Shown here one piece after another: positions 7,428-12,905 of a stretch of DNA of 12,905 bases (its first letter is position 1; each line of letters begins with the position of its first letter). Under the pieces are notes generated by a model. The model saw nothing but the letters and a program-made list of their open reading frames with translations, was not told the origin of the DNA and did no database searches. The position numbers were made by a program, and so were the translations under genes. Origin of the DNA: Candidatus Eiseniibacteriota bacterium (GTDB lineage Bacteria > Eisenbacteria > RBG-16-71-46 > JAGVPR01); assembly GCA_020052115.1 (NCBI GenBank), contig JAGVPR010000395.1, positions 1 to 12,905 on the forward strand. Reading direction: 5' to 3'.

Positions 7428-9260
7428 ATGAACGGACCGGATCGAAAAACTTCGTCGCCCGTGGAGCCCGCCATGGAAATGCGGACCGGCTTCCGGCGCT
7501 GGCTCCCCCCGATTGACTCACCCGGATACCACATCCTCCTCGGGGTTATCGCCATCTTCATCCTGGGCCCGCTCGGGGGGATCACCGCCGCCTACATGAA
7601 TTTCTCCCTCGGCTTCTTCGTGGGAGGACAGGTTCTGGCGGGCATCCTCGGCAGCGTTGTGACCTACGGCTACGGCGCAGAGGGAAAGCACGGCGCGAAC
7701 TACATGCAGACGATGGCCGCCTCGGTCGCCAGCCTCTCGGGCATGGCGGTGCTGATCCAGGCGATGACATGGCTCGGACTCCAGGAGCCGCCGGTGTGGC
7801 AGCTCTCACTCTACTTGCTCTGCATCGGGATGCTCGGCGTCGGCGTCGGGATGCTCTACACCCCGATCCTGGTGGACCGGATGCAACTTTCCTTCCCGTC
7901 GGGGTTCGCGGTCGCGAACATCCTCCGCGCGCTGACCGACATCCGGATCCTCAAGACCTCGATCACGAAGCTGGGCGGCGGGACTCTGGCCGGCTTCGCC
8001 GGCGGCCTCGCGGCGACCCTGGTGCGGCCGATCGCCGTGACTTCGTTCTCGGCTTCGACGCTCGGCGCCGGGATGATCGTCGGCATCCGGATCGGAATCC
8101 CTGCCGTGTTCGTCGGGACGATCGGCTACTTGATGACCCCGTGGCTGCGGGCGACCGGGTGGCTCGGCCCGGCGGATCCGTTCCGGAAGATCGCGTTCAT
8201 CGCGGCGCTGGGGATGATCCTCGGCGCGGCCATCGTGGACATGTCGCTGCTCGCCGTCGCGGCCGCGCGCACCTTCCGTGAATCGAAGGGGAAGATCTCG
8301 CCGCCGGCCGAGGACTGGAAACGCACCGACAAGCGCTTCCTCGGCATCTGGGTCGCGTTCTGGGCGCTCGCGGTGGTCATCACGGCCGTGGCGATCCTCA
8401 AGCTGCCGCTCCTCTTCGTCCTGGCGGCCGTCGGCCTCGTCTTCGTCTTCCTCATGATCAATGGGATCTCGCTCGGGATCTCGGACAGCAACCCGATATC
8501 GAGCGCCTTCGTCATCACCGTGTTCATCCTGGCGGCGATCGGTCTCAAGAGCCCGATCATCGGCCTGATGTGCGCGGCGATCCTCCTCGTCTCGACGGCG
8601 GTCGGCTGCGACATGCAGCAGGATCGCTCGACCGGATGGCGCCTGGGCACGAACCGCTCGATCCAGTTCCGATATCAGGTGATCGGCGTGACGATGGGCT
8701 CGATCCTGGCGGTCGTGCTCGCGAGGCTCTTCATGAAGGCCTACCCCATCCTCGCGACCAATCAGTACGCGCACCCGGACGCGCCCGGGATCGAGAAGTG
8801 GCAATCGGCGATGACGTTCAAGTTCGTCGGGGCCCTCGAGGGGATCGCGAACCCGAACCCGAAGGTGACGATCGCGCTGCTGCTGGGGATCGCTCTAGGC
8901 ATCACGATCGAGGGGCTCCGCAAGGCCATCAAGAGCCGCGAGGGCTACAAGGCGTGGGTGACCAAGACCTCGGCCGGGCGGACCACGGATCTCGTGCTCG
9001 ACTGCACGATCCTCGCGAGCCCGTATGCCTCGTCTTTCGGAGGCTTCGTGAACTACGCGGTGAGCGCGTGGTTCGCGTGCGGGAGCGTTTTCACCGCGCT
9101 CACGAACACGCTCGCGGCCCGCATGCCGCGCAAGCCCGGGCAGGAGGAATTGCCGGAGGACATGAGCACGACGTCGTTGGTCGGAGGCGGGCTGATCGCG
9201 GGCGATTCGCTCTCGGCTCTGGGCCTCGGCATCTGGGGTCTATTGCAGACCGTACTCTAG
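7428..9260 (+). CDS. OPT-family oligopeptide/metal-chelate transporter
   Basis: A 610-residue integral membrane protein with about 14-16 hydrophobic segments, the usual size for prokaryotic OPT transporters. Family marks are GGITAAYMNFSLGFFVGGQV near the first helices, LSFPSGFAVANILRALTD (the FPSG element) and CDMQQDRSTGWRLG at residues 394-407, which matches the D..QDLKTG..LG signature. Such proteins import oligopeptides or metal-chelate compounds by proton symport across the inner membrane; the substrate here is not evident. The start at 7428 is chosen for its GGGGAGG site. The nitrilase-like gene follows after 10 bases, so the two are almost certainly cotranscribed and may act on the same compound. 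The protein looks full length and undamaged, with polar, cytoplasmic-looking termini. Confidence 0.93.
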   Translation: MNGPDRKTSSPVEPAMEMRTGFRRWLPPIDSPGYHILLGVIAIFILGPLGGITAAYMNFSLGFFVGGQVLAGILGSVVTYGYGAEGKHGANYMQTMAASVASLSGMAVLIQAMTWLGLQEPPVWQLSLYLLCIGMLGVGVGMLYTPILVDRMQLSFPSGFAVANILRALTDIRILKTSITKLGGGTLAGFAGGLAATLVRPIAVTSFSASTLGAGMIVGIRIGIPAVFVGTIGYLMTPWLRATGWLGPADPFRKIAFIAALGMILGAAIVDMSLLAVAAARTFRESKGKISPPAEDWKRTDKRFLGIWVAFWALAVVITAVAILKLPLLFVLAAVGLVFVFLMINGISLGISDSNPISSAFVITVFILAAIGLKSPIIGLMCAAILLVSTAVGCDMQQDRSTGWRLGTNRSIQFRYQVIGVTMGSILAVVLARLFMKAYPILATNQYAHPDAPGIEKWQSAMTFKFVGALEGIANPNPKVTIALLLGIALGITIEGLRKAIKSREGYKAWVTKTSAGRTTDLVLDCTILASPYASSFGGFVNYAVSAWFACGSVFTALTNTLAARMPRKPGQEELPEDMSTTSLVGGGLIAGDSLSALGLGIWGLLQTVL

Positions 9261-9270
9261 GCGGCTCGTC

Positions 9271-10092
9271 ATGCGAATCGGCTTCATCCAGAATCACCCC
9301 GCCTACGGCGACAGGGAGGAGAATCTCCGCGCGCTCGAGCGCGCGCTGCGTGCGGCGGGGGCGCCGGATCTCTGGGTTCTGCCGGAGCTCTTCGCGGTCG
9401 GCTATCTCTTCGGCAGCCGTGCTGAGGCTGCGCGTCTCGCCGAACCGGTGCCCGACGGCCCCACGACGCAGGCGCTGATTCGGCTCGCGCGCGGGAGCGG
9501 GAGCGCTCTCGTCGCGGGACTCGCCGAGCGCGCGCCGGACGGGAGGATCTTCAACTCCGCCGTGGGCGTGGATCGCGGCGGGGTTCAAGCCGTCTACCGC
9601 AAGATCCACTTGTTCGACCGCGAGAAGGAGTGGTTCGATCCCGGCGATCTCGGCTTCCCCGTGGTCGCGCTCGGGGGAGCGCGTGTCGGCCTCATGATCT
9701 GCTTCGACTGGCGTTTTCCCGAAGCCGCGCGAACGCTCGCGCTCGGCGGCGCTCAGGTGATCGCCCACCCATCGAATCTCGTCATGCCTTTCTGCCAGTC
9801 GGCCATGGTGACGCGGGCCATCGAGAATCGCGTGTTCACGGTGACGGCGAACCGCATCGGGACCGAGCGGGCGGACGACGGTTCCGAACTCACGTTCACG
9901 GGGCGAAGCCGGATCGTCGCCCCGGACGGCGCCGTCTTGGCGGACGCGCCGGAAGCGGTAACAGCCGTCGGGGTCGTCGAGGTGAATCCCGCGCAGGCCG
10001 ACGACAAGCGCGCCACGGCGCGAAACGACGTCCTCGCCGACCGAAGGACGGAGTTCTATCGTCTCATCGCCCCGCCCGACAAGAACCACTGA
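9271..10092 (+). CDS. Nitrilase-superfamily carbon-nitrogen hydrolase (amidase)
   Basis: A 273-residue enzyme with the full nitrilase catalytic set: Glu39 in LPELF, Lys111 in YRKIHLFDREKEWFDPGD and Cys144 in GLMICFDWRFPEAAR, plus Glu118/Glu120 near the second conserved Glu position. The length is normal for a single-domain amidase, omega-amidase or carbamoylase branch; the CFDWRFPE context favours amide over nitrile hydrolysis. It is expected to be cytoplasmic, with no signal peptide. It starts 10 bases after the OPT stop with AGGCGG upstream, so it belongs to the transporter operon and may hydrolyse an amide bond in the imported compound or a breakdown product. The specific substrate cannot be named. 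It converges with the lipoprotein gene on a shared hairpin terminator. Confidence 0.92.
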   Translation: MRIGFIQNHPAYGDREENLRALERALRAAGAPDLWVLPELFAVGYLFGSRAEAARLAEPVPDGPTTQALIRLARGSGSALVAGLAERAPDGRIFNSAVGVDRGGVQAVYRKIHLFDREKEWFDPGDLGFPVVALGGARVGLMICFDWRFPEAARTLALGGAQVIAHPSNLVMPFCQSAMVTRAIENRVFTVTANRIGTERADDGSELTFTGRSRIVAPDGAVLADAPEAVTAVGVVEVNPAQADDKRATARNDVLADRRTEFYRLIAPPDKNH

Positions 10093-10116
10093 GGCGCGGA
10101 GAAACCGGTCGCGCCG

Positions 10117-10149
10117 AAAAAGAAAGGGCGGCCTCGAGGGCCGCCCTTT
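10117..10149 (-). terminator. Intrinsic terminator of lipoprotein gene, possibly bidirectional
   Basis: AAAGGGCGGCC (10123-10133) and GGCCGCCCTTT (10139-10149) form a perfect 11-bp stem with a 5-base loop. Read on the minus strand, the stem is followed by a T-rich run (CTTTTT, 10117-10122), a textbook rho-independent terminator about 20 bases after the lipoprotein stop. On the plus strand the stem ends in CCCTTT without a long T run, so it would end the OPT-nitrilase transcript less efficiently. Confidence 0.9.
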
Positions 10150-10167
10150 CCCACCGCGACTTCCGAT

Positions 10168-12027
10168 CTACCACTCGTGATGCTCGATGACGGCGCCGGT
10201 CTGGTCGTAGGTGTCCCAGTATCCGGTGTTCGCGTCGCTCCAGGAAATCTCGGTCTCCTTCCACCAGGCCTGAGTGTCGGAGTCCCAGAAGTAGCCGCGA
10301 ACGAGGCCGGAGCACGGATTCTGCACCAGGTGCGACTCCCACTTGTCGCTTTCCGGGACGATGTAGGTGACGTCGTAGGTGTTGTGGTCCGCGGAACGCG
10401 ACCAGCTGATCGTCGAGGATATGGGCGCGCTCAGGGGATCGCCGTCGTAGAACGTGGTCGTGCCCGAGTTCTGGTCCGCGGCCCAGGTCGAGAGCCACGC
10501 CGACATGATGTTCGTCGTGTTGGTGTCGTACATGTAATAGGACCCGGAGCGGACCGTGTAGTCAACGACCGCCCGGAACGCGACCCAGTTGTCGTAGACA
10601 TCACCGCCGCACGGGCCATCGAACGCCACTGTGTATTCGTACTCCGTTCCGGTCAGACACACGTTGTAGGCCCAGGTGCAACCCGCGTAAGTGTAGGCGT
10701 AGTCCCAGCAATTACCGGTTTGATCCCAGGTGGCGGCCTGCAGCGGGGCCAAGAGAGCCGATGAGAGAATGGCGGCCCAGTTCGCGAGGAAGAGCTGACC
10801 CTGGATCATCGCCTCGGCGATCATCGCATACTGGTCCGAGCTCGTGATGCAGACCGTGTCCGGGAAGTCCGGCACGGTGAGCGTGGGAGGCGCTGATGAG
10901 GTCACGAGCGTCCGCACCTGGCGAACGTTCGAGATGTCCGATGTGTTGCTCGCCTCGTCCTCCGTCTTGATCGCGAAGTAGTATGGCGTGTCGGCCGTCA
11001 GCCCGGTAACCGCCACGCCCTGGAGCGTTCCGGCGACCGCCGGCGTGGGCTCATCCGACACCTGTGACGCCGAGTTGAAGTTCCCCGCGGTGATTGTGGA
11101 CGTCGAGTAGCGGATATCATACTCGTGCGCCGTGCCCGTGGCGCCGTCGTCACCCGGAGCGGTCCAGGTGAGATCCACCTCCGAACCGCTCACGGCGGTG
11201 CCCGCCAGGTTCGTGATCGCGGCGGGCTTCGTCGTGTCCACCGTGTTCGAGGTCGTCCCCGTCGGCACGTTCGAGAGATCCGACCAGTTCGGGACCTCAT
11301 CCGAAGCCTTCGCGGCGAAGTAATACGGCGTATTCGCCAAGAGACCTGTCACGGTCATCGTCTGCGCGGCGCCCGCAGCGCCAGGAGCCGGCTCGCCGGT
11401 GACAAGCGTCGCCGTCGCGAAGTTCCCATCCGTGATCATCGCGGTCGAGTAACGGATGTCGTACTGGAACGCGGTGCCCGTGGATCCATCGTCGCCGGTG
11501 GCGGTCCAGGTCAGGACGATCGAGCTCGGCGTGACCGCGCCCGTGGCGAGGTTCGCGATGGCGGTCGGCTTCGTCGTGTCGTTGGACACAGCCGTCGTCG
11601 CTTGAGCAACGTTCGAGATCGCCGACGAGTTGGCCGCCTCATCCGCGGCCTTCATCGCGAAGTAATACGGGGTGTTGGCGTACAGGGCGCTCACCGTCAT
11701 GGTCTGCGAGCTGCCGGCGGCCGTCGGGGTCGGCTCACCCGTGACCTGCGACGCCGCCGCGAAGTTCGCCTCGGTGATCGTCGCGGTGGAAACACGGACG
11801 TCGTACTGCTTGGCGGTCCCCGTTGCGTTGTCGTCACCCGGAGATGTCCAGCTCAGCACGACCGAGCTCGAAGTCACGGCCCCCGTGGCGAGCGTGGAGA
11901 TCGCGGACGGCGGTGTCGTGTCGGTGGGGGTTGTCGGCTTCTTGTCGTCGTCCGAACAGGCCATCACGAAGACGACGAGGGACAGCAGGACACCTGCGAC
12001 GGTCAGAAAGCGCAACGATCTGCTCAT
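10168..12027 (-). CDS. Lipoprotein with three fibronectin type III repeats and a novel Trp/Cys-rich C-terminal domain
   Basis: A 619-residue secreted lipoprotein. A signal peptide (1-23) ends in the lipobox VMAC (Cys24), then an Asp/Lys/Thr/Pro linker. Three FN3 domains follow at about 36-149, 150-263 and 264-378. They share a 114-residue period, each starting DTTxP, with W.(S/A)(P/T)GDD and NTPYYFA-type strands. The last 241 residues hold 15 Trp and six Cys (393, 440, 450, 457, 473, 572), many Tyr and Asp, and match nothing I recognise. FN3 repeats usually serve as spacers or binding modules in surface proteins, so the C-terminal domain is probably the displayed functional part. ATG 12027 is chosen over an in-frame start at 12096 because it gives the signal peptide and follows AGAAGGAGGA. 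The gene is monocistronic, with a terminator downstream. Confidence 0.9.
   Translation of the reverse strand: MSRSLRFLTVAGVLLSLVVFVMACSDDDKKPTTPTDTTPPSAISTLATGAVTSSSVVLSWTSPGDDNATGTAKQYDVRVSTATITEANFAAASQVTGEPTPTAAGSSQTMTVSALYANTPYYFAMKAADEAANSSAISNVAQATTAVSNDTTKPTAIANLATGAVTPSSIVLTWTATGDDGSTGTAFQYDIRYSTAMITDGNFATATLVTGEPAPGAAGAAQTMTVTGLLANTPYYFAAKASDEVPNWSDLSNVPTGTTSNTVDTTKPAAITNLAGTAVSGSEVDLTWTAPGDDGATGTAHEYDIRYSTSTITAGNFNSASQVSDEPTPAVAGTLQGVAVTGLTADTPYYFAIKTEDEASNTSDISNVRQVRTLVTSSAPPTLTVPDFPDTVCITSSDQYAMIAEAMIQGQLFLANWAAILSSALLAPLQAATWDQTGNCWDYAYTYAGCTWAYNVCLTGTEYEYTVAFDGPCGGDVYDNWVAFRAVVDYTVRSGSYYMYDTNTTNIMSAWLSTWAADQNSGTTTFYDGDPLSAPISSTISWSRSADHNTYDVTYIVPESDKWESHLVQNPCSGLVRGYFWDSDTQAWWKETEISWSDANTGYWDTYDQTGAVIEHHEW
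10894..11922 (-). repeat. Three tandem 342-bp FN3-coding repeats
   Basis: The lipoprotein gene contains three in-phase copies, 11922-11581, 11580-11239 and 11238-10894. The first two are exactly 114 codons and the third about 115. Nucleotide similarity is also visible, for example variants of GCGAAGTAATACGGCGT recur once per unit. The copies have diverged in both synonymous and non-synonymous positions, which points to old internal duplications, not recent expansion. Confidence 0.8.
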
Positions 12028-12034
12028 CAAGCGG

Positions 12035-12044
12035 TCCTCCTTCT
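12035..12044 (-). promoter_or_regulatory. Strong ribosome-binding site of lipoprotein gene
   Basis: AGAAGGAGGA on the minus strand, seven bases before ATG 12027. It is the best Shine-Dalgarno in the window. It fixes the lipoprotein start and suggests high translation. Confidence 0.85.
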
Positions 12045-12189
12045 CTGATGGGGCTGCTTCCTTCGCACTCACGGATGCAGCGGTCGCCGATCGCACTCTC
12101 GCCGGCGTTCACGCGATTCGATGGCGCCCGAAGGAGCGGCAGGCGGCGCTCGATCCGAGCGCGTCTCGCTCAGGATCGGCGTGTTTCGA

Positions 12190-12218
12190 ATCCTAGCTTC
12201 AGGTCGGCGGCAGGTCAA
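12190..12218 (-). promoter_or_regulatory. Promoter of the lipoprotein gene (TTGACC, 17 bp, TAGGAT)
   Basis: On the minus strand, TTGACC (12213-12218, five of six) is followed after exactly 17 bases by TAGGAT (12190-12195, four of six). This is a good sigma-70-type pair. Transcription would start near 12183, leaving a leader of about 155 bases. Confidence 0.6.
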
Positions 12219-12393
12219 GCGGACCCTGATTCCTCGAGATTGAGGCGATGGCCGCGCCGGTCGCGGCATTGGATGCGGCCCTGCCGTCGCCGGCGGGGCG
12301 TGCCCGGCCTCGCATATCCGGAGCTTGTTATCCTGCTACCCGGTCCCTCGGCTGCGCCCCGCGCCTTGGTCCGAAGGCGCCAGCCCGGCAGAC

Positions 12394-12422
12394 TACCCGG
12401 TCATACTTGATTTGACCGGGTA
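12394..12422 (+). promoter_or_regulatory. Perfect inverted repeat, likely operator of the MerR-Mop regulator
   Basis: TACCCGGTCA (12394-12403) and TGACCGGGTA (12413-12422) are perfect 10-base inverted arms with a 9-base spacer (19 bp centre to centre, about two helical turns), as a dimeric regulator would bind. The dyad overlaps the regulator's -35 region and lies 20 bases before its start, which suggests negative autoregulation. A third copy of the left half, CTACCCGGTC, lies at 12336-12345. No T run follows the dyad and no gene ends here, so a terminator is unlikely. Confidence 0.65.
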
Positions 12423-12436
12423 ACCCGAGCTACACT
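12407..12436 (+). promoter_or_regulatory. Promoter of the MerR-Mop gene (TTGATT, 18 bp, TACACT)
   Basis: TTGATT (12407-12412) and TACACT (12431-12436) are separated by 18 bases. The expected transcription start, about seven bases after the -10 box, falls on the A of ATG 12443. There is no Shine-Dalgarno between the -10 box and the ATG, so the message may be leaderless. The right operator arm lies between the two boxes. Confidence 0.55.
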
Positions 12437-12442
12437 CGCTTC

Positions 12443-12865
12443 ATGTCTGCCCGCTGGACGCGCACCCAAGTCTGCAGCCTCCTCGGGGTCTCGCCGAAGA
12501 CCCTCTATCTGTGGGAGCGCGCGGGCAAGATCCCCCAGCCGCGCCGAGACCGCCGGGGCTGGCGGTCGTATTCGGGCTCCGACCTCGCAGCCATCCGCCG
12601 CCTCCTCGGGCCGGAGCCGGCCGAGACGCCGCGCCCGATCCGGGGCGCGCCCCGGATCGAAGGCCTCAGCGCCCGGAACCAGCTCATCGGCACCATCGTC
12701 TCGCTTCGAACGGACGGACTGCTCTGCGAGGTCGTGCTCCGGCTCAAGGACGGGCAGGAAATCAGCGCCGTCATCACCGACCGTTCCTCGCGCCGCCTGG
12801 GACTGCGCAAGGGACAGGAGGCCACGGCCGTGATCAAGGCGACCGAGGTCATGCTCTACCGATGA
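12443..12865 (+). CDS. Molybdate-responsive regulator: MerR/excisionase-type HTH fused to one Mop (TOBE) domain
   Basis: A 140-residue cytoplasmic protein of two parts. Residues 5-27 (WTRTQVCSLLGVSPKTLYLW) form a MerR/HTH_17 helix-turn-helix, followed by a basic wing-like stretch (PRRDRRGWRSYS, 33-44) that resembles the MerR wing; a Pro-rich linker runs to about 74. Residues 76-140 are one Mop/TOBE domain with the hallmarks SARNQL (76-81), RLGLRKGQEATAVIK (118-132) and IKATEVML (131-138). Mop domains bind molybdate or tungstate as in ModE and ModG, so this is probably an oxyanion-sensing repressor that assembles through its Mop units. ModE has a different winged HTH and two Mop domains, so this is a ModE analogue, not ModE. 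A perfect inverted repeat sits at its promoter, and its stop overlaps the next gene by four bases. Confidence 0.88.
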   Translation: MSARWTRTQVCSLLGVSPKTLYLWERAGKIPQPRRDRRGWRSYSGSDLAAIRRLLGPEPAETPRPIRGAPRIEGLSARNQLIGTIVSLRTDGLLCEVVLRLKDGQEISAVITDRSSRRLGLRKGQEATAVIKATEVMLYR

Positions 12866-12905
12866 CCGGGGGGCGCGCCATGGGGGCCGCGGTCGCCGCG
12901 ACCCT
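12862..12905 (+). CDS. Start of a probable exported protein, cut by window edge (candidate molybdate/tungstate-binding protein)
   Basis: ATG 12862 overlaps the regulator stop (ATGA, 12862-12865) and opens a frame to the window edge: MTGGRAMGAAVAAT and onward, the start of what looks like a signal peptide (one Arg, then a small-residue hydrophobic run). A second in-frame ATG at 12880 has a G-rich stretch (GGGGGG) six bases upstream and could be the true start. Given the Mop-domain regulator directly upstream, a periplasmic oxyanion-binding protein of the ModA/TupA type is the natural guess, but only 14 codons are visible and the sequence itself does not show it. Confidence 0.5.
   Translation, partial: MTGGRAMGAAVAAT

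Larger units (their letters stand above)
12028..12442. other. Divergent intergenic region between lipoprotein and MerR-Mop genes
   Basis: About 415 bases hold no convincing gene. From left to right they contain the lipoprotein ribosome-binding site and a leader of about 155 bases (with a GCGCTCG/CGAGCGC hairpin at 12146-12162), the lipoprotein promoter at 12190-12218, a GC-rich stretch with no recognised feature (12219-12335), a lone CTACCCGGTC half-site (12336-12345), and the regulator's inverted repeat and promoter (12394-12436). The open frames across it have compositions unlike the real genes. Confidence 0.7.

Noticed and set aside
5992..7431. 479-codon plus-strand frame opposite the MFS gene
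   Set aside because: Antisense shadow, charged and repetitive, and it runs across the divergent promoter region.
5744..7585. 613-codon minus-strand frame overlapping the MFS gene
   Set aside because: An alternative frame of the MFS coding region with an Arg/His-rich translation. The 500-residue frame carries all MFS motifs.
7806..8804. 332-codon minus-strand frame opposite the OPT gene
   Set aside because: Antisense shadow of membrane-protein codons, with no recognisable domain.
9100..10089. 329-codon minus-strand frame opposite the hydrolase
   Set aside because: The plus strand has the full Glu-Lys-Cys nitrilase set; the minus frame has no family features.
11125..12048. 307-codon plus-strand frame opposite the FN3 repeats
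   Set aside because: Arg-rich antisense shadow. Its internal repetition only mirrors the FN3 duplication.
12178..12200. tRNA-like T-loop sequence TTTCGAATCCTAGC
   Set aside because: The flanking bases cannot form a T stem and no anticodon or acceptor arms are found; the stretch is better explained by the lipoprotein -10 box.
12219..12393. Possible riboswitch (molybdenum cofactor or cobalamin) upstream of the regulator
   Set aside because: Several short GC stems exist, but none of the conserved cobalamin or Moco-motif elements I know. The regulator's promoter also lies downstream of this stretch, so it would not be in the mRNA.
12248..12415. 55-codon plus-strand frame in the divergent region
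   Set aside because: No ribosome-binding site, Ala/Pro/Arg-rich translation, and it runs through the operator palindrome.

Overview
The window is GC-rich DNA from a bacterium. Nearly all of it is coding, with short intergenic gaps and many long antisense shadow frames. The export signals (a lipobox signal peptide, inner-membrane transporters) suggest a diderm. The lipoprotein carries fibronectin type III repeats of the 'DTTKP..I.NL...W.APGDDG.TGTA..YDIRYST..IT..NF' kind, a style I associate with uncultured FCB-group phyla such as Candidatus Eisenbacteria. This placement is an inference from style and composition, not a match. No rRNA, tRNA, CRISPR array, insertion sequence or phage gene is visible.

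Left block, minus strand, 7272 down to 1: a co-directional envelope/polysaccharide run. In order of transcription it holds a DHA2-type 14-helix MFS exporter, a 167-residue membrane-anchored unknown, a multispanning GT-C-like glycosyltransferase, a YdfG-type short-chain dehydrogenase, a GT4 glycosyltransferase, a Wzx/MATE-like oligosaccharide flippase, and the start of one more gene cut by the window edge. Three junctions have stop/start overlaps (5202-5205, 3799-3802, 1556-1559), which implies translational coupling. An extended -10 box in the 114-base gap before the GT4 gene suggests an internal promoter, so the flippase/GT4 pair may be expressed separately.

Middle block, plus strand, 7428 to 10092: an OPT-family transporter and, 10 bases later, a nitrilase-superfamily C-N hydrolase with an intact Glu-Lys-Cys triad. 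They probably form a two-gene operon that imports a peptide-like or chelate-like compound and hydrolyses an amide or nitrile bond. The divergent gap to the MFS gene (7273-7427) holds promoter-like boxes for both directions and a dyad over one candidate -10 box.

Right block: the plus operon and a minus-strand lipoprotein gene (three FN3 repeats of 114-115 residues, then a Trp/Cys-rich C-terminal domain I do not recognise) converge on a strong hairpin terminator at 10117-10149. A 415-base divergent region follows. On its far side lies a 140-residue regulator that joins a MerR/excisionase-type helix-turn-helix to a single Mop/TOBE molybdate-binding domain. It is preceded by a perfect 10+10 base inverted repeat overlapping its promoter, which looks like an autoregulatory operator. 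Its stop codon overlaps the ATG of a gene cut by the right edge. That gene begins like a signal peptide, as a ModA/TupA-type binding protein would, so a molybdate or tungstate uptake operon probably continues off the window. This regulator, its operator and the Trp/Cys-rich lipoprotein domain are the most interesting elements here.
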